DNA of 5,741 bases from Altererythrobacter sp. (GCA_024636575.1 JAGXGU010000068.1:1-5741), one strand, 5' to 3'. Positions 1 through 5,741 are shown, counted from the stretch's first letter. Numbers and translations: made by a program. Notes: generated by a model not told the origin, from the sequence alone.

Positions 1-673
1 GCACCTCCATTGCGCGATAGCGGCGTTCGAATTTGTCATTGGCCGCTCGCAATGCATCTTCCGGGGCGATGCCATAGGCTCGGACCAGGTTTACCGCAGC
101 GAATAGCAGGTCGCCGGCCTCCTCGACTTGCTTGTCGGCAGATGCTTCGGCCAATTCCAGCGCCTCTTCGGCGACCTTCGCTGCAGGGCCTTGCGTGTCC
201 GGCCAATCGAAGCCGTCACGGGCGGCCCGCTGTTGCAGTTTTTCAGCGCGGAGCAAGGCCGGCAGAGCGCGGGCGACGCCGTCCATGGAGCTGATTTCAC
301 CTTTGGCTTCGCGTTCGGCGGCCTTCAGAGCCTCCCACCGCACTTCGCCCATGGTGCCGCTTTGCCCGCCGAAGATATGCGGATGGCGGGCTTCCATCTT
401 GTCGCTTATGGCGGCTGCAACGTCGCCGAAGCTGAAATGTCCTGCTTCTTCGGCCATGCGCGCATGGAATACGACCTGGAGCAGCAGGTCGCCCAATTCA
501 TCACGCAGATCATCCATCGCGCCGCGGTCTATCGCGTCCGCGACTTCATAGGCTTCTTCGATAGTGTACGGCGCGATGGATTTGAAATTCTGCGCCAAAT
601 CCCACTCACATCCATCCTGCGGATCGCGCAAGGTGGCCATGATGCGGAGGAGGCGATCGAGACCGAAGGTCAT
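1..673 (-). CDS. mazG: MazG, nucleoside triphosphate pyrophosphohydrolase (3' end cut by window edge)
   Basis: MazG hydrolyses (d)NTPs to the monophosphate and pyrophosphate in the cytoplasm. It is linked to cleaning aberrant nucleotides from the pool and to lowering (p)ppGpp signalling. The reading frame is open from ATG 673-671 to the left edge (224 codons, no stop), so perhaps 30-45 residues are missing compared with E. coli MazG (263). Both MazG repeats are visible. The first has TIEEAYEV (37-44) and DELGDLL (58-64), which carry the metal-binding Glu/Asp residues. RHPHIFG (96-102) lies between them. The second has EEALEL (169-174) and EEAGDLLFA (184-192). The family's usual GCPWD near the N-terminus reads GCEWD here (21-25). 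The ATG gives the expected N-terminus, but its ribosome site is weak (GGTGAA directly before the ATG). Unlike its neighbours the gene is preceded by a 70-bp gap with an AT-rich palindrome, so separate transcription is possible. Confidence 0.95.
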   Translation of the reverse strand, partial: MTFGLDRLLRIMATLRDPQDGCEWDLAQNFKSIAPYTIEEAYEVADAIDRGAMDDLRDELGDLLLQVVFHARMAEEAGHFSFGDVAAAISDKMEARHPHIFGGQSGTMGEVRWEALKAAEREAKGEISSMDGVARALPALLRAEKLQQRAARDGFDWPDTQGPAAKVAEEALELAEASADKQVEEAGDLLFAAVNLVRAYGIAPEDALRAANDKFERRYRAMEV

Positions 674-690
674 TTCACCAAGGATACTGG

Positions 691-722
691 AATGATAATA
701 TATATTATGTTAAATATAATCA
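691..722 (-). promoter_or_regulatory. AT-rich palindromic element upstream of mazG, possible promoter or operator
   Basis: Within GC-rich surroundings, 28 of the 30 bases at 691-720 are A or T. Positions 695-708 form a perfect 14-base palindrome (ATAATATATATTAT). Several -10-like hexamers can be read on the minus strand (for example CATAAT and TATATT), but no convincing TTGACA-like -35 box sits at the right spacing. The element lies about 20-50 bases before the mazG start in the only non-overlapping gap of the cluster. A mazG promoter or a repressor site is the simplest reading. The identity of any binding protein is unknown. Confidence 0.35.
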
Positions 723-743
723 CATGCGTGGGGGCAGACTCTC

Positions 744-914
744 TCACCCGGCCACCAGACTGATGAAAAGGAAAACCATCACAAAGATGCCCGCCCATGT
801 CAGTGCCATGACCAGACCCTTCTTCCAGTTTAGTCGCTGTCCGGCCAGCGCGCTGCCAGCCAGCACCAGAAAACCGAACAAGGATATCAGTTGGACGGTA
901 TCAAATTCGTTCAC
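744..914 (-). CDS. Small two-helix membrane protein, 56 aa, function unknown
   Basis: This short gene starts with GTG (914-912) and ends with TGA (746-744). Its start overlaps the stop of the upstream hydrolase as GTGA, and a strong ribosome site (GGAG at 926-923, 8-base spacing) precedes it. The product begins MNEFDTVQLI. It has two hydrophobic segments, about residues 8-24 and 34-55, joined by a basic loop, QRLNWKK (26-32). By the positive-inside rule this is a hairpin with both ends outside the cytoplasm and the loop inside. No catalytic motif or signal-peptide cleavage site is evident. I do not recognise a named family. From memory, short proteins of this kind occur at this place in other sphingomonads. 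The tight coupling, the ribosome site and the coherent hydrophobicity argue for a real gene; the role is unknown. Confidence 0.75.
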   Translation of the reverse strand: MNEFDTVQLISLFGFLVLAGSALAGQRLNWKKGLVMALTWAGIFVMVFLFISLVAG

Positions 915-1678
915 AATTCAATCTCCAACCCGTCATAACCGACCAGGACACCGTCCGGCAATTCCGCTGACAGACTGGCATAATCCATACTTTTGTCGAG
1001 ATGGCTCAGCACGGCGCGTCTCGCACCTGTGCGCGCGATCAAGTCCAGCGCCATGGCAAGATTGGCGTGCGTCGGATGCGATTCGCGGCGCAGGCAATCG
1101 GTCACCAGCAAGTCGCAACCTTCAAGCAGATTGACCATTTCGGGTGTAATCGCACTGAAATCCGTCGCGTAACCAATTGAAAACCCGTCAGCATCAAACA
1201 GAAACGCGGTGCTTTTCGCCGGGCCATGCGGCATGATGCACCAGCGCACGGAAAATCCCATGCACAGCCGGACATTATCCAGCGTTTCAAGGTTCACGAT
1301 AGTTGGGTAGCCGTGCTGACCGGCAAAGACATAATCGAACCGTTGCCGCAGGCGCCGCACGGTTTCCTGGCCTGCAAAGCCTGGAATTGCGCCGCTGCGG
1401 CCATATCTCAGCGGCCGCAGATCATCGATTCCATGGCAATGATCGGCGTGATCATGGGTCCAGAACACCGCGTCGATCCGGTCGATATTATTGGCGAGCA
1501 ATTGCTGGCGCAAATCGGTGGAAGTATCGACCAACAGCCGCTTGCCTTCCTTGCTTTCAACCAGGATCGACACACGGGTGCGGCGGTTCCTGGGCTCGGC
1601 CGGGTCGCAGTCCCCCCAATCATTGCCGATCCGCGGGACACCGGTGGAGGTTCCCGAACCCAGCATCACCAATTTCAT
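911..1678 (-). CDS. Metallo-beta-lactamase-fold hydrolase, PhnP-like phosphodiesterase
   Basis: A 255-residue cytoplasmic metal-dependent hydrolase of the PhnP/COG1235 group. E. coli PhnP opens phosphoribosyl 1,2-cyclic phosphate. Metal ligands by family alignment are the HDHADH motif (75-80), His151 in MPHG, Asp173 in YATD and His226 in LSHLD. His201/His204 (SHPTH) fall where PhnP has its catalytic His200. The C-terminus GYDGLEIEL matches the PhnP ending closely. Where E. coli PhnP has a CxCxxC-type structural zinc site, this protein has Asn19, Trp21 and Cys24, so that site is probably lost. ATG 1678-1676 is chosen over an in-frame GTG at 1801: the family starts with the MKLVMLGSGTSTGVP-type first strand, the ATG overlaps the tatD stop as ATGA, and GAAGG lies 7 bases upstream. 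No phn genes are nearby, so the true substrate is open; a nucleotide or nucleic-acid phosphodiester would fit the neighbours. Confidence 0.92.
   Translation of the reverse strand: MKLVMLGSGTSTGVPRIGNDWGDCDPAEPRNRRTRVSILVESKEGKRLLVDTSTDLRQQLLANNIDRIDAVFWTHDHADHCHGIDDLRPLRYGRSGAIPGFAGQETVRRLRQRFDYVFAGQHGYPTIVNLETLDNVRLCMGFSVRWCIMPHGPAKSTAFLFDADGFSIGYATDFSAITPEMVNLLEGCDLLVTDCLRRESHPTHANLAMALDLIARTGARRAVLSHLDKSMDYASLSAELPDGVLVGYDGLEIEL
923..926 (-). promoter_or_regulatory. Ribosome binding site of the small membrane protein
   Basis: GGAG on the minus strand, 8 bases before the GTG at 914. It lies inside the end of the hydrolase gene and is among the best-matched ribosome sites in the window, which supports the GTG start of this short gene. 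Confidence 0.6.
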
Positions 1679-2451
1679 GCCGCCGCCTTCGAAAACAAGG
1701 CGTAGAAATTGCGCGTCGTGTATCCTGCCAGAGCTTCGACACTTTCCCCGCGAAGCTCTGCCACAAATTCTGCCGTACTGCGGACATAGGCCGGCTCGCA
1801 CGGGCGGCCACGATATGGGACCGGCGCCAGGAATGGGCTGTCGGTTTCGACCAGCAACCTGTCTGACGGCAATTTCGCTGCGATTTCCTGCAGTTCCTTG
1901 GCATTCTTGAACGTCACGATACCCGAAAGCGAGATCGTCAGCCCCAGATCCAGCACCTTATGCCCAAATGCGGCGGACGCCGTGAAACAATGGATCAATG
2001 CGGGAAAGGCGCCCTCCTCCATTTCCTCGGTCAGAATGCCGACGGTATCATCCTCCGCATCGCGGGTATGGATGATGATTGGCAAGCCGGTTTCGCGCGC
2101 GATGCCGATATGCATCCGGAACAGCGCCTTCTGCACTTCGCGGTCGGATTTGTCGTAGTAATAGTCGAGCCCGGTTTCCCCGATTGCGATCACTTTCGGG
2201 TGGTCAGAGGCCGTCCGCAGGGCATCCGCACCAAGATCGGCGTGGGCATCGGCCTCATGCGGATGAATGCCGACGCTGGCCCAGACATCGGGCTCACGCT
2301 CCGCCGTGGCGATGACGTTATCCCACTCGCTTTGTTTGGTGGAAATATTGAGAAAACCACGCACACCTGCCGCGCGCGCACGTTCCAGCACGCCTTGCTG
2401 ATCCTCGACCACGCCTTTGTATTGCAGGTGACAATGGCTATCGATGAGCAT
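1675..2451 (-). CDS. tatD: TatD-family metal-dependent DNase
   Basis: A 258-residue TIM-barrel hydrolase of the amidohydrolase superfamily. TatD enzymes are cytoplasmic metal-dependent 3'-5' exonucleases linked to DNA repair, and the family is widely annotated as YcfH/TatD. The whole metal-site set is present: DSHCHL (4-9, with His6 and His8), GIHPHE (61-66), GETGLDYYYD (91-100, with Glu92), HTRDA (128-132), HCF (154-156) and ETDSPFLAP (202-210, with Asp204). Length is typical. The ATG at 2451-2449 shares one base with the metG stop (TAATG), and the TGA overlaps the next gene's ATG. A weak purine-rich stretch (GAGAGCGAG) precedes the start, so translation may depend on ribosomes finishing metG. 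There is no link to Tat export here; the nuclease role is the established one for the family. Which DNA or RNA ends it trims in this organism cannot be read from sequence. Confidence 0.95.
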   Translation of the reverse strand: MLIDSHCHLQYKGVVEDQQGVLERARAAGVRGFLNISTKQSEWDNVIATAEREPDVWASVGIHPHEADAHADLGADALRTASDHPKVIAIGETGLDYYYDKSDREVQKALFRMHIGIARETGLPIIIHTRDAEDDTVGILTEEMEEGAFPALIHCFTASAAFGHKVLDLGLTISLSGIVTFKNAKELQEIAAKLPSDRLLVETDSPFLAPVPYRGRPCEPAYVRSTAEFVAELRGESVEALAGYTTRNFYALFSKAAA

Positions 2452-4034
2452 TATGCAGGCTCGCTCTCAGGCATGTCCAGTCTCGGAAAAACGCCTTCCG
2501 GCTTTTCAAGTCTGAAGCCGCTGGCGGCAAGATCCGTGAACCAGTCGCCACCGTCCAGTGCCGCAAAGTCGCGTGCATCGGGCCCGATACCCATCTGGTC
2601 GAGCAAGCGGTCGGCAGATGTCGGCACGACGCAGCGCACCGCGATGGCCAACATACGGACACTGCGAAACAGAGTCATCAGCACCGCTTCCATCCGCGCG
2701 GGATCTTCCTTGCGCAGCGCCCATGGGGCTTGGTCATCCACATATTGGTTGCATGCAAATACTGCCCGCATCCATGCTTCCAGTCCGACAGAGAAATTCA
2801 GATTTTCGAATTCAAGCGGCAGCTCGTTCACGCATGCGTTGCGGACCAGGCTTTCCAGCGCGCTGTCATCCGCATGGGGCGCTGCAATCTTTAACTCGCC
2901 ATCCATATTCTTGAAAATCATGGACAAACTGCGCTGCGCAAGATTGCCGAAGCTGTTGGCCAATTCTGCATTGGCGCGGGTTACGATGGCTTCGGGCGAA
3001 TAACTGCCGTCTTGCCCGAACGCGACTTCGCGCATCAGGAAATAGCGCAGCGGGTCGACCCCGAACCTCTCGGCCAACGCCATTGGATCGGTCACATTGC
3101 CAAGCGATTTGGACTCCTTTTCACCCCGATTGAGCAGGAAACCGTGTCCGAACACCTGCTTGGGCAGCGGCAGGCCGGCGCTCATCAGGAATGCGGGCCA
3201 ATAGACCGCGTGGAACCGGACGATATCCTTGCCGATCAGATGCAGGTCTGCGGGCCAGAATTTGGTCATCAGTTCGGTTTGGTCGGGATAGCCGAGGCCG
3301 GTGAGATAATTGGTCAGCGCATCGACCCATACATACATGACATGGGCGCCCTCACCTTTATCGGCACCACCATCCGCCTGGGGCACTTTCACGCCCCAAT
3401 CGAAGCTGGTGCGCGAAACCGACAGGTCGCGCAGGCCGCCGGAAACGAAGGCGATCATTTCATTGCGGCGGCTGTCCGGTTTCAGGAATTCCGGATTCTT
3501 CTCGAACAGTTCCAGTAATTTATCCTGGTATTTTGACAGCCGGAAGAACAAGCTCTCCTCTACCGTCCATTCAACCGGAGTGCCTTGCGGGGACAGTTTG
3601 TTGTCCCCTTCCCCGATCAGTTCGCTTTCGTCGTAAAAGGCTTCGTCGCGGACGGAATACCATCCTTCGTAGCGGTCGAGATAAAGGTCGCCGTTCGCCT
3701 CCATCGCTTGCCACAAGGCCTGGCTGGCGCGGTGATGGTCTTTATCAACGGTGCGGATGAACCGATCATAGCTGATACCAAGTCCGTCACACATATCTCT
3801 GAAATAGCCGGACATTTCATCCGCCAATTCGCGTGCGGACCGGCCCTGCTCCTCTGCTTTGCGGAGCATTTTCAGGCCATGTTCGTCGGTCCCGGTCTGG
3901 AACCGGACTTCCCGGCCGCGCAGGCGCTGGAAACGGGCGATAACATCGGCCGCAATCGCTTCATAAGCGTGGCCGATGTGCGGGCGACCGTTGGGATAGG
4001 AGATCGCGGTGGTGACATAGAATGGATCAGGCAT
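2451..4034 (-). CDS. metG: Methionyl-tRNA synthetase
   Basis: Charges tRNA-Met with methionine in the cytoplasm; essential. The 527-residue class I enzyme has the HIGH motif at 19-22 and a catalytic Rossmann fold with the TGTDEHG stretch (48-53 region) and YVWVDALTNYL (234-244). The second signature reads KESKS (306-310) instead of KMSKS. A helical anticodon-binding domain follows, with NAELANSFGNL (355-365) and the DDQAPWAL stretch (433-440). The connective domain near 124-165 has no Cys pairs, so this is the zinc-free short form, and the E. coli C-terminal tRNA-binding extension is absent. A glycine/charge-rich insertion (about 218-230) precedes HVMYVW. ATG 4034 is chosen over an in-frame TTG at 4067: the MPDPFYVTTAISYPNG start fits the family and AGGGAA lies 7 bases upstream. 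The start lies within the last 8 bases of holB, implying coupled translation. Confidence 0.98.
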   Translation of the reverse strand: MPDPFYVTTAISYPNGRPHIGHAYEAIAADVIARFQRLRGREVRFQTGTDEHGLKMLRKAEEQGRSARELADEMSGYFRDMCDGLGISYDRFIRTVDKDHHRASQALWQAMEANGDLYLDRYEGWYSVRDEAFYDESELIGEGDNKLSPQGTPVEWTVEESLFFRLSKYQDKLLELFEKNPEFLKPDSRRNEMIAFVSGGLRDLSVSRTSFDWGVKVPQADGGADKGEGAHVMYVWVDALTNYLTGLGYPDQTELMTKFWPADLHLIGKDIVRFHAVYWPAFLMSAGLPLPKQVFGHGFLLNRGEKESKSLGNVTDPMALAERFGVDPLRYFLMREVAFGQDGSYSPEAIVTRANAELANSFGNLAQRSLSMIFKNMDGELKIAAPHADDSALESLVRNACVNELPLEFENLNFSVGLEAWMRAVFACNQYVDDQAPWALRKEDPARMEAVLMTLFRSVRMLAIAVRCVVPTSADRLLDQMGIGPDARDFAALDGGDWFTDLAASGFRLEKPEGVFPRLDMPESEPA

Positions 4035-4992
4035 GGGCGCGTTCCCTAGGGGGGGCCGCAGAGGCAAGCAAGCTGCCGATTTCCATTACCAGCAATCCGG
4101 CATCGAAATTATACGTGGACGCCTGGCCGGTCAGCGTGACCAATTGAGCATGGGCCTCTGCCATGGCAGGGATCTGGTCGCCTGCGCATTCCTGCGCCAT
4201 GCCGCCGATAACGGCTCTGGCAAGGTCCAGTGCGGCCTGCAGCCGCGCACGGTCGGGACGCGTCCCGATTGCGTCGGCCAATTGGCCCCGCAGTGTAAAA
4301 TCCGGATCGCCATTCCGGGCAATCCGCTGCATGATTGCATTGAGCGGCCCAAGGTCACGGACGATGAAATCCAGCGCAGCGCCGGGTGATCCATTGGCGG
4401 CTGCGATCGCGGCATCCAGCGCAGCCCGGTCCGCTTCCGGAACTTCGCGTGATAGCAGCATCGCCATTTGGTCATCGCCCACTATCGGAAAACGCAATGT
4501 CCGGCAGCGCGATCGGATGGTCGGCAGAAGCCGGGCGGGGCGATGCGCCACCAGCAGGAAAAAGGTCCCTTGTGGCGGTTCTTCCAGGCTTTTGAGCAGC
4601 GCGTTGGATGCGCCTTTTTCCATATCGTCAGCCGGATCGATGATGATCGCGCGGCGATCACCAAGGGTCGGGCGTGTGTTCAGCCGCTGCTGCATAGCCC
4701 GGATCTGGGCGACGGAAATGTTGCGTTTCAGTTCGAACGGCTTGCCGTCGGCCTTCTTTCGCTCTTCCTTTTCGTCCTTGGGCAGATGAGTCAGGATATG
4801 GATATCCGGATGATCGCCCGCCGGTTGATGCACCCCGGCGGCGGCCACCAATTCGCGTGCGGCGGCAAGGGCGAAGTGCATTTTGCCCAGGCCGCTCTTG
4901 CCCGTCAGCAGCCATGCGTGATGCATCCGCGGCCCCGCCATCGCATCGCGCCATTCGCGCCACGGTTCGTCATGGCCAATCATCTGGTTCAT
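4027..4992 (-). CDS. holB: DNA polymerase III subunit delta-prime (clamp loader)
   Basis: Delta-prime is the rigid AAA+-fold stator of the clamp loader that places the beta clamp on DNA. The 321-residue product shows a P-loop-like GKSGLGK (31-37) followed by Met rather than Thr/Ser, NISVAQIRAM (91-100), a Walker-B-like AIIIDPADDM (115-124), SNALLKSLEEPP (129-140) and the SRC motif (161-163), the arginine-finger and sensor region of this subunit. The four zinc cysteines of the E. coli subunit are absent. In that region there is a histidine-rich HPDIHILTH stretch, then a highly charged insertion (about 72-90, DEKEERKK). ATG 4992 overlaps the tmk stop as ATGA, with GGAA 8 bases upstream. The C-terminus runs through a C7 tract and overlaps metG by 8 bases. 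The tmk-holB pairing is common in bacteria and supports the call. ATP binding by this subunit is doubtful, as in E. coli. Confidence 0.95.
   Translation of the reverse strand: MNQMIGHDEPWREWRDAMAGPRMHHAWLLTGKSGLGKMHFALAAARELVAAAGVHQPAGDHPDIHILTHLPKDEKEERKKADGKPFELKRNISVAQIRAMQQRLNTRPTLGDRRAIIIDPADDMEKGASNALLKSLEEPPQGTFFLLVAHRPARLLPTIRSRCRTLRFPIVGDDQMAMLLSREVPEADRAALDAAIAAANGSPGAALDFIVRDLGPLNAIMQRIARNGDPDFTLRGQLADAIGTRPDRARLQAALDLARAVIGGMAQECAGDQIPAMAEAHAQLVTLTGQASTYNFDAGLLVMEIGSLLASAAPPRERAHA
4042..4047 (-). promoter_or_regulatory. Ribosome binding site of metG
   Basis: AGGGAA on the minus strand, 7 bases before the ATG at 4034 and inside the holB coding region. It favours that ATG over the in-frame TTG at 4067. 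Confidence 0.55.
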
Positions 4993-5627
4993 GCCGCGTT
5001 TTCCAACAAAGGGGCGAGCGCCGCCATGATCCGGCGGTGGACCTCGTCCGGCGTGCCCTGCCCATTGACGGTCACGAACAGGTCCGGTTCCGATGATGCG
5101 ACGTGCCCGAAAGCGTCCGCAACCTTCGCATGGTAGCTGGCATCGCGCCCGCCAATCGCATCGGCAACGCCCATATCGCGTTCTGCCAGACGGGCCGTGA
5201 CCGCATCAGGGGAAACTTCGATCAGAACTGTCAGATCGGGGCGCAGACCCTCGCTGCCGAAATCGTGCAGCGCCATGATCGCCGCATCACCCAATCCGCC
5301 AGCGCCCCCTTGATAGGCCCGGCTTGAATCGAGGAATCTGTCGCAAACGACCCAGTTTCCTGCGTGCAGCGCGGGCCGGACCAATTTCTCGACATGATCT
5401 GACCTCGCGGCCGCGAACAGCAGTGCTTCGGCGCGCGGCCCCCATCCTTCTCCGGGCGGTGACAGCAGCAGGCCGCGGATTGCCTCTGCGCCCGCAGTTC
5501 CGCCGGGTTCACGTGTCACGACGACATTGCGCTCGAGTGCCTCCAGCGCAGCGGCCAGCAAACGGGCCTGGGTTGATTTACCCGTCCCCTCCCCACCTTC
5601 CAGCGCGATAAACATACCCCGCTTCAC
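4989..5627 (-). CDS. tmk: Thymidylate kinase (dTMP kinase)
   Basis: Phosphorylates dTMP to dTDP with ATP, the shared last specific step of de novo and salvage dTTP synthesis, in the cytoplasm. The 212-residue product has the P-loop GGEGTGKS (11-18), TREPGGT (38-44), the CDRF motif (95-98) with SSRAYQGG (101-108) for dTMP binding, and a lid with several arginines (146-161, Arg146, Arg150, Arg161). The P-loop has no arginine, so it resembles the E. coli-type (type II) enzyme. Three in-frame starts exist: an upstream one at 5666, GTG at 5627 and ATG at 5615. GTG 5627 is preferred because it overlaps the upstream stop as GTGA, like the other junctions here, and has GGGAA 7 bases before it. The ATG at 5615 gives MFIALEGGEG and remains possible. 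The first candidate would overlap the upstream gene by over 40 bases. Confidence 0.97.
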   Translation of the reverse strand: MKRGMFIALEGGEGTGKSTQARLLAAALEALERNVVVTREPGGTAGAEAIRGLLLSPPGEGWGPRAEALLFAAARSDHVEKLVRPALHAGNWVVCDRFLDSSRAYQGGAGGLGDAAIMALHDFGSEGLRPDLTVLIEVSPDAVTARLAERDMGVADAIGGRDASYHAKVADAFGHVASSEPDLFVTVNGQGTPDEVHRRIMAALAPLLENAA

Positions 5628-5741
5628 GTAAATATTCCCATCAATCCATTCACAAATCGCCGCCACACACCGGCTTTTTCGACCGCGGCAGCCGTCACCA
5701 GGGGCACGCGGGATGGCGGCAGGCCGTCAACTTCGATTTCC
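5624..5741 (-). CDS. Probable D-alanyl-D-alanine carboxypeptidase, C-terminal end only
   Basis: Thirty-eight codons and a TGA are in the window; the gene continues past the right edge. The visible tail begins EIEVDGLPPSRVPLVTAA and ends in a probable amphipathic helix, EKAGVWRRFVNGLMGIFT. A short beta-strand segment ending in a 'valid P-L-V' stretch followed by an amphipathic C-terminal helix is typical of low-molecular-weight penicillin-binding proteins of the PBP5/6 (DacA/DacC) type, where the helix anchors the periplasmic enzyme to the inner membrane. No catalytic motif (SxxK, SxN, KTG) lies within the window, so the call rests on the tail and on the remembered gene order upstream of tmk in sphingomonads. 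The stop overlaps the tmk GTG start as GTGA. Any other periplasmic membrane-anchored protein is a weaker alternative. Confidence 0.6.
   Translation of the reverse strand, partial: EIEVDGLPPSRVPLVTAAAVEKAGVWRRFVNGLMGIFT
5635..5639 (-). promoter_or_regulatory. Ribosome binding site of tmk, supporting the GTG start
   Basis: GGGAA on the minus strand, 7 bases before GTG 5627. The alternative ATG at 5615 has only a GCGGGG run immediately before it, too close for a normal ribosome site. This decides in favour of GTG. Confidence 0.5.

Noticed and set aside
728..755. Possible transcription terminator after the small membrane gene (GTGG...GGG pairing with CCC...CCAC)
   Set aside because: The stem is short with a bulge and a 12-base loop, begins inside the coding region, and has no immediate T tract on the minus strand; support is too weak.
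128..763. Plus-strand open frame of 211 codons opposite mazG
   Set aside because: The minus strand encodes an unmistakable MazG with all conserved motifs; the plus-strand frame shows no family features and is a shadow.
1679..1801. Longer version of the PhnP-like protein from a GTG at 1801
   Set aside because: The 41 extra residues lie over the end of tatD, look unlike the family, and would replace an excellent ATGA junction with a 7-base-spaced GAAGG site.
1960..3003. Long plus-strand open frame (347 codons) opposite tatD and metG
   Set aside because: It lies antisense to two certain genes, its translation is compositionally odd with no recognisable motif, and long antisense frames are expected in GC-rich coding DNA.
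4468..5136. Plus-strand open frame of 222 codons opposite holB and tmk
   Set aside because: It spans the junction of two well-supported minus-strand genes and shows no domain signature.
5628..5666. Upstream start for tmk at 5666
   Set aside because: It would overlap the upstream gene by more than 40 bases and add residues not seen in thymidylate kinases; GTG 5627 has the ribosome site and the GTGA overlap.
1..5741. Mobile elements, CRISPR arrays, tRNA/rRNA genes or a defence/biosynthetic system
   Set aside because: No repeats, transposase or integrase motifs, tRNA-like folds or unfamiliar multi-gene set were found; apart from one 70-bp gap the window is filled by housekeeping genes.

Overview
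The window is chromosomal housekeeping DNA of moderately high GC, most probably from an alphaproteobacterium of the order Sphingomonadales (Erythrobacter/Sphingomonas-like). This assignment is inference. It rests on the protein style (zinc-free MetG of about 527 residues, delta-prime subunit without the zinc cysteines) and on the remembered gene order D-Ala-D-Ala carboxypeptidase / tmk / holB / metG / tatD / metallo-beta-lactamase-fold hydrolase / mazG.

Every gene lies on the minus strand, so transcription runs from the right edge to the left. From right to left: the last 38 codons of a probable D-alanyl-D-alanine carboxypeptidase (5741-5624), thymidylate kinase tmk (5627-4989), DNA polymerase III delta-prime holB (4992-4027), methionyl-tRNA synthetase metG (4034-2451), TatD-family metal-dependent DNase (2451-1675), a PhnP-like metallo-beta-lactamase-fold phosphodiesterase (1678-911), a 56-residue two-helix membrane protein that is easy to miss (914-744), a 70-bp gap holding a striking AT-rich palindrome, and mazG (673-1, running off the left edge).

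From the carboxypeptidase to the small membrane protein, all six junctions overlap by 1 to 8 bases. Four of them are xTGA start/stop overlaps (GTGA or ATGA). This points to one translationally coupled polycistronic unit whose promoter lies beyond the right edge. mazG is the only gene preceded by a real gap and may have its own promoter.

By function the cluster joins dTTP supply (Tmk), clamp loading (HolB), tRNA charging (MetG), DNA end processing or repair (TatD), a phosphodiesterase of unknown substrate and nucleotide-pool cleaning (MazG) to a cell-wall enzyme. I see no mobile element, CRISPR array, RNA gene, or sign of a new defence or biosynthetic system. The points most worth a second look are the small membrane protein, the AT-rich palindrome upstream of mazG, the KESKS form of the MetG signature, and the unknown substrate of the PhnP-like enzyme.
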